The notes: generated from the sequence alone by a model not told the origin. Counted from the stretch's first letter, positions 19,482 to 28,472 are shown. The stretch: DNA of 64,000 bases from Clostridioides difficile (GCA_012955965.1 JABBZI010000016.1:27799-91798); one strand, 5' to 3'. Made by a program: numbers and translations.

Positions 19482-20420
19482 ATGAATAAAAGAATGAAAC
19501 TAATTCCCTATGAAATAAATGAGAATCTAAGAGGAGCAAAGACTAAGTTTCCATATGGAATAAAACAAATGAATGCTAGAGGAATGTGGGATGAAGGATA
19601 TACTGGCAAAAATATCGTAATTAGTATAATAGATACAGGCTGCGACATTTCTCACCCTCTTTTAAAAGGTAAAATAATTGGTGGTGCGAATTTTAGCGAT
19701 GATAGTAATGGAAATAAAAATATATATGAAGATTTTAATGGACATGGAACTCACGTAGCAGGGATTATAGCTGCATCTAATTATAATAATGAGGTTATGG
19801 GGGTAGCTCCAAATTGTAAATTATTAATAGCAAAGGCGTTAAACAAAGATGGTGTTGGGACATATCAAAGTATAATTAATGCTGTTAATTTTTCTGTAAA
19901 TAACAAAGTTGATATTATATCTATGTCTCTTGGAGGAAATAAAGATGATAAAAATTTAAGAAATGCAGTTTTGCAAGCAGTAAAGAACAATATTTCTGTA
20001 GTGTGTGCAGCAGGAAATAATGGAGATGGAGACTCTAGTACAAGTGAGTATAGTTATCCTGCCAGCTATGCTGAGGTAATAGAAGTAGGTGCAATAAATG
20101 AAAATTATTTAGTTGAAAAGTTTAGCAATTCAAATACTACAATAGATTTGGTTGCGCCAGGAAGAAATATTATATCAACTTATATGGATAATAAGCTTGC
20201 TATTATGAGTGGTACTAGTATGAGTGCACCATATGTATCAGGGTCACTAGCATTAATTAAAGAATGGGCTAGAGAAGAATTTGAAAGAGATTTAGATGAA
20301 GCTGAGTTATATGCTCAATTAATAAAATGTACAAGAGCACTTGGAATACCTAGAACAGAACAGGGGAATGGGTACTTATATTTAAATCTTTATAAATACA
20401 AGAATACCAGTAAAAGATAA
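19482..20420 (+). CDS. Intracellular subtilisin-type serine protease (S8)
   Basis: 312 residues with the catalytic triad Asp51 (IIDTGCD), His88 (GHGTHVAG) and Ser246 (SGTSMSAP), plus oxyanion Asn179 (AAGNNGDG). There is no signal peptide. The N-terminus carries LIPY (7-10), the inhibitory motif of the short propeptide of Bacillus intracellular subtilisins, which blocks the active site until removed. This indicates a cytosolic protease, not an exported subtilisin or a spore Csp protein. TAGGAGGA precedes the ATG. Confidence 0.88.
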   Translation: MNKRMKLIPYEINENLRGAKTKFPYGIKQMNARGMWDEGYTGKNIVISIIDTGCDISHPLLKGKIIGGANFSDDSNGNKNIYEDFNGHGTHVAGIIAASNYNNEVMGVAPNCKLLIAKALNKDGVGTYQSIINAVNFSVNNKVDIISMSLGGNKDDKNLRNAVLQAVKNNISVVCAAGNNGDGDSSTSEYSYPASYAEVIEVGAINENYLVEKFSNSNTTIDLVAPGRNIISTYMDNKLAIMSGTSMSAPYVSGSLALIKEWAREEFERDLDEAELYAQLIKCTRALGIPRTEQGNGYLYLNLYKYKNTSKR

Positions 20421-20854
20421 TTTCTAATATGACGATAAAATATAGATACTATATATATTCAATATAAATATTGATAAGTATCTAATTGTAGAGTTTTGTA
20501 GATATAGACGAAAATATTGAGTAATAAAGTTTATAGATGTATTAGATAATTAGGATTATATAAATATACAGTATTATAGATAGCACATCTGAGAAAAGGT
20601 GTGTTCTTCTATATATCTGTATAGATAAAAGTTTGTATATGATTAAATGCAAGCTAAATTAAGGATAATTTATATGAAGATATAAGGTGATTTGTAATAT
20701 AAATAAGAACACTATGAAAAATATTATTATGAAAGATTTAGATATAGGAAGTGATTTTGTGCATAGTAAAAGAGTATAAAAATTAAATGATAAATATTAT
20801 CAATAATTATTGATTTTCATAATCAATCATGATATTATATATTTAGAAAAACGA
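20421..20854. other. Gene-free AT-rich gap
   Basis: No convincing coding frame, RNA gene or stable hairpin was found. GCACATC...GGTGTGT near 20583 forms at most a weak stem. Confidence 0.4.
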
Positions 20855-20886
20855 AGAGATTTCAGATAAAGAAATCTTTTATTTTT
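20855..20886 (+). terminator. Hairpin with T run upstream of flavodoxin
   Basis: AGAGATTTC and GAAATCTTT pair around AGATAAA and are followed by ATTTTTT. No gene immediately precedes it, so it ends either the protease transcript or a short untranslated RNA from the gap. Confidence 0.6.
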
Positions 20887-20893
20887 TAGATTC

Positions 20894-20913
20894 TAGTTAG
20901 CTATAGCTAACTA
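20894..20913. promoter_or_regulatory. Perfect 20-bp palindrome before flavodoxin
   Basis: TAGTTAGCTATAGCTAACTA reads the same on both strands and ends 28 bases before the flavodoxin start. It could be an operator or a 5' UTR hairpin; it does not match the usual Fur box. Confidence 0.45.
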
Positions 20914-20941
20914 TTAATTAAAAATATTACAGGAGGTAAGA

Positions 20942-21370
20942 ATGAGTAAAATATATATCGTTTATTGGAGTGGAACAGGAAATACTGAGAAAATGGCAAA
21001 TTTTGTAGCTGAAGGTGTGAAGTTAAAAGGTAAAACGCCAGAAGTCTTGGATGTAAGCTTATTAAAACCAAGTGATTTAAAAGAAGAAAATAAATTTGCA
21101 TTAGGTTGCCCATCTATGGGAGCAGAACAATTAGAAGAGGGTTATATGGAGCCATTTGTATCAGAATTAGAAGCTATGGTATCAGGTAAACAGATTGGAT
21201 TATTTGGTTCATATGGCTGGGGAAATTGTGAATGGATGAGAGAATGGGAAGAGCGTATGCAAAATGCTGGTGCTACAATTATAGGTGGTGAAGGGATTAC
21301 TGCAATGGAAGACCCAGATGAAGAAGCAAAAGATGAGTGTGTACAATTAGGTAAAATGTTAGCTGAATAA
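20942..21370 (+). CDS. Flavodoxin
   Basis: 142-residue FMN electron carrier. The phosphate loop WSGTGNTEKMA (9-19) is textbook, followed by the FMN-binding LGCPSMGAEQLEE and GSYGWGNCEWMREW loops of clostridial short-chain flavodoxins. It moves single electrons between redox enzymes and can replace ferredoxin under iron limitation. Excellent AGGAGGTAAG precedes the ATG. A long inverted repeat follows as terminator. Confidence 0.94.
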   Translation: MSKIYIVYWSGTGNTEKMANFVAEGVKLKGKTPEVLDVSLLKPSDLKEENKFALGCPSMGAEQLEEGYMEPFVSELEAMVSGKQIGLFGSYGWGNCEWMREWEERMQNAGATIIGGEGITAMEDPDEEAKDECVQLGKMLAE

Positions 21371-21422
21371 GTTTGTATACTATATTGATTATATAATAAC
21401 TAATGATAACAACATTATAAAA

Positions 21423-21500
21423 TGCTAAGAGAGACTAATAATACAATACATAAGAAAATATACTTAATAAAAATAGATAAAATATTAGTCTCTTTTAGCA
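21423..21500. terminator. Long inverted repeat between convergent genes
   Basis: TGCTAAGAGAGACTAATA and TATTAGTCTCTTTTAGCA pair over 18 positions with one G-U, separated by about 42 bases. It lies between flavodoxin and the convergent aldolase gene and probably ends both transcripts. Confidence 0.65.
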
Positions 21501-21517
21501 TAAATCAAATTTATAAT

Positions 21518-22312
21518 TTAATGTTGTTTTTTAGTTGGTACAATATCATTATAGAAAGATAATAATTGTTTGATAACATAAGTAATAAATGTTGTATCTT
21601 GTGCAAAACAAAGCATATTTGCTCCAATATTAACCCAGGTTTCAATACTTTTCTTTTCTGCTGAAGGAAAGGTAATAAAGGGCATATTGTATTTTTTACA
21701 TATTTCAGCAGCTTGATAAATCATGTCTTTTATTTCAACTCTATTCATATCTCCAGAAAATCCCATATCTAAAGATAAATCACCAGGACCTAATGCTATA
21801 ATATCAACACCTTTGACTTGTACTATTTCTTCAATGTTATCATAACCTGCTTTCTGTTCAATTAACATCATTTTTAATGTCTCGTTATTTTCATTTTCGA
21901 CATATTCTAAATAACTCATATTTCCATAATAAGAAGCTCTTTGAGGATTGCACCCTCTTATACCATTTGGAGGATAAGTACAAGCTGATACTGCTTTTTC
22001 TGCATCCTGTGCTGTATTAATAAATGGGAAACCTATAATATCTGTTCCCATATCCATTATAGGTTTAACAAGACCAGGTTCACTGTTTGCTAATCGAACT
22101 AAAGAAGCAGCACCACCAGCGTGTGCAGCTATCATATGTTGTTGTATATCTTTACGGTCTAAAGCACCATGTTCGCCTTCAATCCAGACAAAATCATATC
22201 CTGATAGTCCAACTAATTCACTTACAGATGAATCAGATAGTGAAACTGCTACTCCACACAATATCTTTCCTTCATTTAAATTTTCTTTAATCATAGTTGT
22301 GTATTTTTCCAT
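21518..22312 (-). CDS. HpcH/HpaI aldolase family protein
   Basis: About 264 residues; class II, divalent-metal-dependent aldolase of the 2-oxo-acid type that cleaves hydroxy-oxo-acids to pyruvate plus an aldehyde. Family marks: VWIEGEHGALDRKD, LVRLANSEPGLVKPIMDMG (pyruvate-binding Arg and metal region), ALGPGDLSLDMG. The ATG used is nine bases after AAAGGA; a TTG nine bases upstream abuts that site. Transcription starts from a MerR-type promoter shared with the divergent regulator. Confidence 0.88.
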   Translation of the reverse strand: MEKYTTMIKENLNEGKILCGVAVSLSDSSVSELVGLSGYDFVWIEGEHGALDRKDIQQHMIAAHAGGAASLVRLANSEPGLVKPIMDMGTDIIGFPFINTAQDAEKAVSACTYPPNGIRGCNPQRASYYGNMSYLEYVENENNETLKMMLIEQKAGYDNIEEIVQVKGVDIIALGPGDLSLDMGFSGDMNRVEIKDMIYQAAEICKKYNMPFITFPSAEKKSIETWVNIGANMLCFAQDTTFITYVIKQLLSFYNDIVPTKKQH

Positions 22313-22355
22313 TTGTATCAATCCTTTCTTTAGGCAATTTATTTTTACACTTCAA

Positions 22356-22386
22356 AGAATACAACTTCAACCTAACTTGAAGTCAA
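22356..22386 (-). promoter_or_regulatory. MerR-type promoter with 19-bp spacer driving the aldolase gene
   Basis: On the minus strand TTGACT (-35) and TATTCT (-10) are separated by exactly 19 bases, which contain the inverted repeat ACTTCAA/TTGAAGT. An overlong spacer with a dyad is the hallmark of promoters activated by MerR-family proteins through DNA distortion. A MerR gene lies directly on the other side. Confidence 0.8.
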
Positions 22387-22460
22387 TACTTTTTTATTGA
22401 CTATTGTATAATGGATTTTTATAATGTTCTTATTCATATAAAATTTTGGGGAGGAAAAAT

Positions 22461-22829
22461 ATGAAATATTCCATGACTGATGTATCAAAAATAACAAATA
22501 TTTCTTCATCTGCTATTCGATTTTATGAAGAAAAAGATTTACTGCTTCCTATCAGTAGAAAACCAAGTGGTGTTCGTTATTTCTCTGAAGAAGATATAGA
22601 GCGTTTGATATTTATAAAAGAATTAAAAAATGCGGGTTTATCTATTAAAGATATTCATGAATGTTTTCATTTTTGTGATATGGGAGATGATACTATAGAC
22701 AAAAGAATCCAATTATTTCAGCAACACAAGCAAAACATTAAAAATAAAATATATGAATTAGAAGATTGTATGGATAAAATAGATGAGAAGATATGTTATT
22801 TAAATGAAAAAAAGATGTGTAAAAAATAA
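22461..22829 (+). CDS. MerR-family transcriptional regulator
   Basis: 122 residues: N-terminal MerR HTH (SMTDVSKITNISSSAIRFYEEKDLLLP, with the R-F/Y-YE motif) and wing (RYFSEEDIERLIFIKELKNAGLSIKDI), then a dimerisation coiled coil (IQLFQQHKQNIKNKIYELEDC). No multi-ligand effector domain follows; C-terminal cysteines are present but not in a metal motif. GGGGAGGA fits the ATG used. It is divergent from the aldolase gene, whose promoter has the MerR architecture. Confidence 0.88.
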   Translation: MKYSMTDVSKITNISSSAIRFYEEKDLLLPISRKPSGVRYFSEEDIERLIFIKELKNAGLSIKDIHECFHFCDMGDDTIDKRIQLFQQHKQNIKNKIYELEDCMDKIDEKICYLNEKKMCKK

Positions 22830-23133
22830 CTCTTATAAAATAATTAAACTTTAATTTATTTAATATAAAGAATGACAAAGATTAGAGCCACTTAAGTGTA
22901 TTGTTTTCAAGAAGACTTTTTATAGATAATTAAACAATGTTCTATATAGTTATTTCTCTATGTAATAAAAAAGGAAATTATGATAAGATATATTAATGTA
23001 AGTGGTAAAAATAGTTTCATCTATAGATATGATTATTTTTAAATGCTATAAATATTTACATATATAGTTATATTTTTCTGATTATTATAATTAAAATATT
23101 ATAATAGAGTTGTTATAGTTGGAGGATATTAGA
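22830..23133. other. Intergenic, no feature identified
   Basis: AT-rich, no supported coding frame. The last 30 bases hold the ribosome site TTGGAGGAT of the following DtxR-like gene. Confidence 0.4.
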
Positions 23134-23496
23134 ATGTATGAATCAAGAGAAAATTATTTGGAGACAATACTTATTCTAGAAAAGAAAAAGGGAATTGTAA
23201 AATCTATTGATATAGCTAAAAAGCTAAATTATAGTAAGGCAAGTGTAAGTAGGGCCATGGGAATATTAAAAGAATATGGTCTTATTATAATGGAAGTCGA
23301 TGGTGATATCATTTTAACTAAAGAAGGAAGAAAAAAAGCAGAGGAAATTTATGAAAAACATATTTTAATCACTAAATTTTTAGTAAATACATTGGAGGTT
23401 TCATTGGATATAGCTGAAAAAGATGCATGTAGAATAGAGCATATTATAAGTAAAGATACGTTTGAAGGAATAAAAAAATATTTAGACAAAAACTAA
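23134..23496 (+). CDS. DtxR/MntR-family metalloregulator
   Basis: 120 residues: winged HTH (SIDIAKKLNYSKASVSRAMGILKEYGLI) and a helical metal-binding/dimerisation domain with AEEIYEKHILITKFL and DACRIEHIISKDT, where Glu and His residues match MntR ligands. It lacks the SH3-like third domain, as in MntR. The ATG follows TTGGAGGAT; a TTG within that site is an implausible start. It is co-directional with, and 12 bases from, a large AraC-type gene, so both likely share a transcript. Confidence 0.82.
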   Translation: MYESRENYLETILILEKKKGIVKSIDIAKKLNYSKASVSRAMGILKEYGLIIMEVDGDIILTKEGRKKAEEIYEKHILITKFLVNTLEVSLDIAEKDACRIEHIISKDTFEGIKKYLDKN

Positions 23497-23507
23497 GAGG
23501 TGAGCTT

Positions 23508-25163
23508 ATGGTGTATTTTAGTGAGTCGAATAATGATGTGCAAAAATTTGATTGGGGAGAGATTACATGGATACATGAGCCATCAAAAACACAATTTAAT
23601 AGGCTTAGTGCTGGAATTGTAAGATTTTTTCCAAAAAACTCCCAAGAAAAGCATTTTCATTTAAGTGAAGAACAGCTTTTATATGTGATTCAGGGAGAAG
23701 GAATACAAATTATTGATGGGAAAAAGGTCAATATAAAGGAAAAATCAATAGTTTATTGCCCACCATATTCAGAACATGAAATTATAAATACTGGTAAATT
23801 TGATTTAGTAATATTAATCACTTATGTTCCTCATAAATTTTCAAATTTGAGACAGCTACCTATCGTATTTTCTGAAAATACTATACAAGAGTTAATTAAT
23901 GTAAATATAATTGAAAATCTTGCAAATCAAATATCTAATATATTGAAACTTAGAATATCTGTATATGATTCAAAACATAAAGAAATATTTGATACTAAAA
24001 AAGAAACTAGATTTTGTGATATTTGTAAAAGTGTAAAAGTGTGTAATAGAAGACTTGATAAGAGTATAAATGATAATAATTTTGAAAAAATGTATCAATG
24101 TGAGTATGGTATTTCTGGTCTGGAAATACCTATAGTGTTAGAAGAAAATATAGTTGGATATATAGAATGTGGAAATTTTATAATACACAAATCCAGCGAT
24201 ATAGATAAAAACTTATCTAAATTGTCAAGTACTTCAAATATTGACAGAAAATACATAAATAAAATTTACAATGAACTTTCATTAATTCCAAAGAGTAGAC
24301 TGTATGTGTTAAAAGAAAATCTATTAATGATGTCTGAATTTATTCAAGAAATAGCCAAGAGAAATTTCTTTGAAAATCAACTTAGTATAAAAGATGAGGA
24401 GATATTGAAGAATAGAAAGGAAAATATAAAACTTGAAGAAGCACTTAAAAGAGCAAATAGTAAATTATTAGAAGAAAAGTACATTATCAATCCAATCGAT
24501 ATATTCAATAATGTTCTAAGAGAATATCCTTTTGAATTAGAAATTTCTATAGAGAAAGAAATCAAAGCTATGAATTTAGAAGGTATTTATAATCTAATAG
24601 ATAATAATAAATTAATGTATAATGATGTTAGAGGTATTATTCAAGAAATGATATTAGTATTGTCCAGAACCGTGCTTAGAGATTTAGAAGATTTAAAACC
24701 TATATCTTATCTAAGAAATAAATACAATAAAAAGATATCACTTACAAATAGTGATGAAGATTTATGGGAACTATTATTACAATTTTCAGAAGAGTGTATT
24801 GATAAGAATAGAGAATTTTGGAGACAAGATAAGAGAAATTTAATTGAAAATGTGAATGAATATATACAAAAGTATTATAAGGAAAATATAAACTTAAATA
24901 GTATAGCAGAAGTATTCTTTATAAGTCCAAATTATTTGAGCTCTATTTTTAATGAAAAAAATCAAGTCTCAATAACTGAGTATATAAACTTTCTTAGGAT
25001 AGAAGAATCTAAAAAATATCTATCAAATATGAATATGAGTATTAGTGAGATTTGTAGGAAAGTAGGTTTTAATAATAGTAGTTATTTTTCACAAATATTT
25101 AAGAAGTTTAATAATATAACTCCAAATGAATATAGAAAAAATATACTAGATAATAGAGTTTAG
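23508..25163 (+). CDS. Cupin-PocR-AraC multidomain transcriptional regulator
   Basis: 551 residues. N-terminal cupin (about 30-115, HFHLSEEQLLYVIQGEG and CPPYSEHEI); a PocR-type sensory domain (about 125-235) with cysteines in RFCDICKSVKVCNRRL and YQCEYGISGLEIPI; a coiled-coil linker; then the AraC double HTH (about 450-545, INLNSIAEVFFISPNYLSSI and ISEICRKVGFNNSSYFSQIFK). The architecture suits sensing of small hydroxylated carbon ligands. No adjacent metabolic genes are present; the prophage is inserted immediately downstream, possibly separating it from its targets. Confidence 0.85.
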   Translation: MVYFSESNNDVQKFDWGEITWIHEPSKTQFNRLSAGIVRFFPKNSQEKHFHLSEEQLLYVIQGEGIQIIDGKKVNIKEKSIVYCPPYSEHEIINTGKFDLVILITYVPHKFSNLRQLPIVFSENTIQELINVNIIENLANQISNILKLRISVYDSKHKEIFDTKKETRFCDICKSVKVCNRRLDKSINDNNFEKMYQCEYGISGLEIPIVLEENIVGYIECGNFIIHKSSDIDKNLSKLSSTSNIDRKYINKIYNELSLIPKSRLYVLKENLLMMSEFIQEIAKRNFFENQLSIKDEEILKNRKENIKLEEALKRANSKLLEEKYIINPIDIFNNVLREYPFELEISIEKEIKAMNLEGIYNLIDNNKLMYNDVRGIIQEMILVLSRTVLRDLEDLKPISYLRNKYNKKISLTNSDEDLWELLLQFSEECIDKNREFWRQDKRNLIENVNEYIQKYYKENINLNSIAEVFFISPNYLSSIFNEKNQVSITEYINFLRIEESKKYLSNMNMSISEICRKVGFNNSSYFSQIFKKFNNITPNEYRKNILDNRV

Positions 25164-25319
25164 ATAAGATTATGTAAGATATAAGTTTTATTGGTTAGAT
25201 TTATAATTAATATCTTGTATGAATGATATATATTATAAATTCTAAAGTATTGAAATTGCAAAGGTATAGCCGATTATATAAAATTGATTATATTGTCTTT
25301 TAAAATAGATAAATTAGAT

Positions 25320-25362
25320 TTTGCCACCCATTTGCCACCGTATTATACTTTTGGGTGGCAAA
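25320..25362. repeat. TTTGCCACC repeats at integrase 3' end; possible terminator or att-arm sites
   Basis: TTTGCCACC occurs at 25320-25328 and 25331-25339, and its inverse GGTGGCAAA at 25354-25362. Read on the minus strand this can fold into a hairpin just past the integrase stop. It could be the integrase terminator, integrase arm-binding sites near attL, or both. Confidence 0.5.
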
Positions 25363-25364
25363 CT

Positions 25365-26495
25365 CTAATTTGTAATTTTTTCAAATATATCTACAGTTTC
25401 ATTTTTCATTTTATCAGTTACATGTGAATAGGTATCCATTGTAGTTGATAGTTGGCTATGACCCAAACGGTTTTGTATGTCTTTAATGTTAGCCCCATTT
25501 TCTAATAATAGGGTAGCATGTGTATGTCTTAAACAATGAAAATGGAAGTCATTGTTTAAAGCTCCTCGAATTTGTTTTACTATAGTGTCTAAAGTGTGGG
25601 TGTTTACTTGTTGACCATTTTCTTTAGTACATACCCAGTTGCTATCAAAGTAAAATTCACCATATTTTAATTTCATTTTCTTTTGATGTAGTTTATGTTC
25701 TTTTAGTATCCTTATTAAAGTATCTCCTGTAAAGATAGTTCTACAAGAACTTTCTGTTTTTGGTTGGCTTAATTCAAATATTCCATTCTTCTTTTTAATC
25801 AGTGTATGTTTTACTGTAATAGTTTTGTTATCAAGATCTATATCATCCCATGTTAATGCAATAATTTCTCCTCTTCTCATGCCAGTATAAAATCCAATTA
25901 GTAGGACTATACGCTGAAATGAATCTTGAGGAAATATATTCAGTATTTGATTAAATTCATCTAATGTAATAGTTTTAACTTTGTTAGATTCTGTTTTAGT
26001 CTTAGTTTTTGGTATACTTACATATTGCATAGGATTTTCTCGTATATGTTTGTAAGGATAGACTGCTGATTTTAATGACCTATGTAATATGTTTTTTAAT
26101 ACTTGTAATGTATTTTGAGAATAATTCTCTTTGTATTTTTTATTTATGAAGCTTTGTAGTATCGCAGGTGTTAAAGCTTTTACTTTGTAAACTCCTAGTT
26201 TTGGTTTTATATGTTTTTCTATGTTTATTCGGTAACTTTCTTGAGTGTTGTATTTACAGTTAAGTAAGACATATTCTTTGTACCAAAAATCTAGGTAGTC
26301 TGATAAGCTGATGTTGCTTTCTTCAAATACTATGCCAGAGTTTTCATATTCATTTAGTGCTTCTCTTAGTGCTTTTTCTGCTTCCTTTTTTGTATTGCCA
26401 CCAACTCTTTCTACTTTTTTTCTTTTTCCATCTACTATGCCTAGGTCAAAGTAGTAATACCATTTGTTACTTCTTTTTCTTACTCCACCTTTCAT
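25365..26495 (-). CDS. Phage tyrosine integrase
   Basis: 376-residue site-specific recombinase that inserts and, with an excisionase, removes the prophage. An N-terminal arm-binding segment (1-55) is followed by the SAM-like core-binding domain (60-160) and the catalytic domain with Arg207 (TGMRRGE), His320 and Arg323 (HCLRH), His346 (LGHSQ) and the nucleophile Tyr356 (DTYSHV). All catalytic residues are intact. AGGGGGGAT precedes the start. Confidence 0.95.
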   Translation of the reverse strand: MKGGVRKRSNKWYYYFDLGIVDGKRKKVERVGGNTKKEAEKALREALNEYENSGIVFEESNISLSDYLDFWYKEYVLLNCKYNTQESYRINIEKHIKPKLGVYKVKALTPAILQSFINKKYKENYSQNTLQVLKNILHRSLKSAVYPYKHIRENPMQYVSIPKTKTKTESNKVKTITLDEFNQILNIFPQDSFQRIVLLIGFYTGMRRGEIIALTWDDIDLDNKTITVKHTLIKKKNGIFELSQPKTESSCRTIFTGDTLIRILKEHKLHQKKMKLKYGEFYFDSNWVCTKENGQQVNTHTLDTIVKQIRGALNNDFHFHCLRHTHATLLLENGANIKDIQNRLGHSQLSTTMDTYSHVTDKMKNETVDIFEKITN

Positions 26496-26540
26496 AATAG
26501 TATCCCCCCTTTTTTTTAGAATGTATGTTTGGTTCTAACA

Positions 26541-26576
26541 TATATAAAAAAGCAGTTAAACTGCTTTTTTATATAT
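26541..26576. terminator. Bidirectional hairpin between cassette and integrase
   Basis: TATATAAAAAAGCAGTT and AACTGCTTTTTTATATA form a near-perfect palindrome with A/T runs on both arms. It follows the three-gene cassette on the minus strand by one base. Confidence 0.8.
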
Positions 26577-26577
26577 G

Positions 26578-27720
26578 CTAACAATCAGAATCATCATCTG
26601 TAAAATATCCATCTATATCATTTTCACTAGTAATTAATACTTTGTTCTCAATAGGTTCAGCTTTTAATTCGTTAATCAATTTTATGAAGTCATCAAAGAT
26701 AGTTATTTGTTTATTTTCACCTTCTGATTCTGTCTGACTTACAATATCTTTAGCTTTTTCTTCTATTTTTTTAACATTATTTGCAATGTTTTTAGCTTTT
26801 TTTTCAAATGATTTCTCTTCAGCAATTTCTTTTCCTAATTTATTAAGTTCTATATCAACTCTTGCTTTTATTTTACTTCCCATTCTCTCTATAAAATCTT
26901 TTTTTAGAGAAATATTCCACTTTTCATTTTCTTTAGCTTCAAGGTAGGCATAAATAATGTTAGGAATTATATTATTAGTACAGAGTATTACTAATATATG
27001 TTTTAAATCTTCTTTTGTATGTTTTTTAAGTAAGTCTCCATTATAAGATGATTCATCAATTGAAAATGTTCCCTTTGGTTTAAACTCGATTATGATATTA
27101 TGATTTTCTTTTTCACTTTTGTAATGTACTTGGGGTCTTAACATTTGTAAATCATCATTACTTAATAGGAAAGCTAATGTACCTAAAATTTCACATATTC
27201 TATCTCCATTTCCAGATAGAGTATTATTACGATCTTTTGTAACTCCACTGTAAGCAGTCAGTAAGTTTATGTAAATATTTCCTAACGAGGATAGGGGGTT
27301 ACTTGGAGTATCCATATAAAATTTAAACATCCAATATAACAAATCTTCAGTTATTGCTGGGGTATCATAAACTATGGCTCCCCAATCATTTTTTTTAAAA
27401 TACTTATCTATATGCTTTTGAACATTAGTAATACCTCTAAAAACAATCATCTTTAATTTATTTTCTGAATTATTATATATTAATATTTTAGTTTCTTCTG
27501 GAATTTCTTCAGTTTCTGGATGAGATATTAATATTTTGAAAAATATGTATTCAATAGTTTTTGAACTAATATAAGTTTCTTTTTTTACTATATCACTGTT
27601 TTCTGATATTGATGCAATACAATTGCTTGAATTAGTCACTGTTTTCTTGTTGTTTAATTTGATGATAACTTCATCTAAGGTATATTCTTTTTTAAATTTC
27701 CAATATGAAAACCTTATCAT
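26578..27720 (-). CDS. Unrecognised protein C of the prophage cassette
   Basis: 380 residues, soluble, not recognised. The N-terminal third is strand-rich (LKMIVFRGITNVQKHID); the middle has a helical core (DLLYWMFKFYMD, INLLTAYSGVTKDR, ICEILGTLAFLLS) and a strand pair ending in NIIIEFKPKG. Residues 290-335 form a charged coiled coil (EKKAKNIANNVKKIEEKAKDI), and the C-terminus is acidic (DIDGYFTDDDSDC). Third gene of an apparent operon, 17 bases after gene B. No catalytic motif of known defence nucleases or ATPases is visible. Confidence 0.6.
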   Translation of the reverse strand: MIRFSYWKFKKEYTLDEVIIKLNNKKTVTNSSNCIASISENSDIVKKETYISSKTIEYIFFKILISHPETEEIPEETKILIYNNSENKLKMIVFRGITNVQKHIDKYFKKNDWGAIVYDTPAITEDLLYWMFKFYMDTPSNPLSSLGNIYINLLTAYSGVTKDRNNTLSGNGDRICEILGTLAFLLSNDDLQMLRPQVHYKSEKENHNIIIEFKPKGTFSIDESSYNGDLLKKHTKEDLKHILVILCTNNIIPNIIYAYLEAKENEKWNISLKKDFIERMGSKIKARVDIELNKLGKEIAEEKSFEKKAKNIANNVKKIEEKAKDIVSQTESEGENKQITIFDDFIKLINELKAEPIENKVLITSENDIDGYFTDDDSDC

Positions 27721-27737
27721 ATTTTGAAATCTCCTTT

Positions 27738-28469
27738 TTAATTATTTTGGATTAGAAGCTTATGTTTTTCATAGTCAAAAGTAAAAAATGTATTAATAAT
27801 CAATTTCAATATTTTGAATTTAATACCAGTATTACTTTTTGGCAAAAGTGATGTTTCTATAAATTCATAGTCAAATGAATTTAAATTACTTATAATTTTA
27901 AATTCGGTAAAAAATTCCCCTTTATTTTTTTTCAACTTGCTTTTTGGTAAAGCACTAGAGATATCAATTAATAAATACTTTATATTAGAATCGTCTACAT
28001 ACTGTGCTGTATTCCAAGTAGCATTGTCTACATTGAAGTCTACCCAAGACGGATGTTCTATTTTTAATTGTATACCACCAAATGAATCTATGATTTTCAG
28101 CCAGAGTAAGCTTACAAAGTTAACATTAACCTGAATAATTAATTTATGAGTTCGATGATTTGAGCCAGGCAATGAAAGAGAAGTTGAATCAGTTGACATA
28201 GAGGAATTTCTAATTAAAATTTCAAAGTAAGGTGTAAAGAATACTATGCAGAAAATGATATTGACAATAAAGACTAAGATGCTTGAATTAACTGTATATA
28301 CTAAATCTTTTGATGTAACAAAATTTGAAAAAATAGAACCATATCTCCCAAAATGAGAGCTTATAAATTTTAATGGGTCTATTTTAAAAAAAGCTAATAA
28401 AGCTATAGTTATGGTTGAAAATATAGGAGTAGCTATAGCTGGGTTTTCTTGAATAATTTTTTTAACCAT
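27738..28469 (-). CDS. Membrane-anchored unrecognised protein B of the prophage cassette
   Basis: 243 residues: two hydrophobic segments near the N-terminus (about 12-30, TPIFSTITIALLAFF, and 62-82, SILVFIVNIIFCIVFFTPYF), then a soluble C-terminal domain of about 150 residues with strand-rich pattern (KLIIQVNVNFVSLLWLKIID, IKYLLIDISSALP). GAGGGATA lies before the ATG, only three bases after the stop of gene A, implying coupled translation. A two-helix anchor plus sensor or effector domain is common in phage-exclusion proteins, but no family is recognised. Confidence 0.6.
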   Translation of the reverse strand: MVKKIIQENPAIATPIFSTITIALLAFFKIDPLKFISSHFGRYGSIFSNFVTSKDLVYTVNSSILVFIVNIIFCIVFFTPYFEILIRNSSMSTDSTSLSLPGSNHRTHKLIIQVNVNFVSLLWLKIIDSFGGIQLKIEHPSWVDFNVDNATWNTAQYVDDSNIKYLLIDISSALPKSKLKKNKGEFFTEFKIISNLNSFDYEFIETSLLPKSNTGIKFKILKLIINTFFTFDYEKHKLLIQNN

Positions 28470-28472
28470 AAG

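Noticed and set aside
19482..20420. Spore germination protease of the Csp group
   Set aside because: Csp proteins are longer with a jelly-roll domain and different N-terminus; this one has the LIPY-type intracellular subtilisin start.
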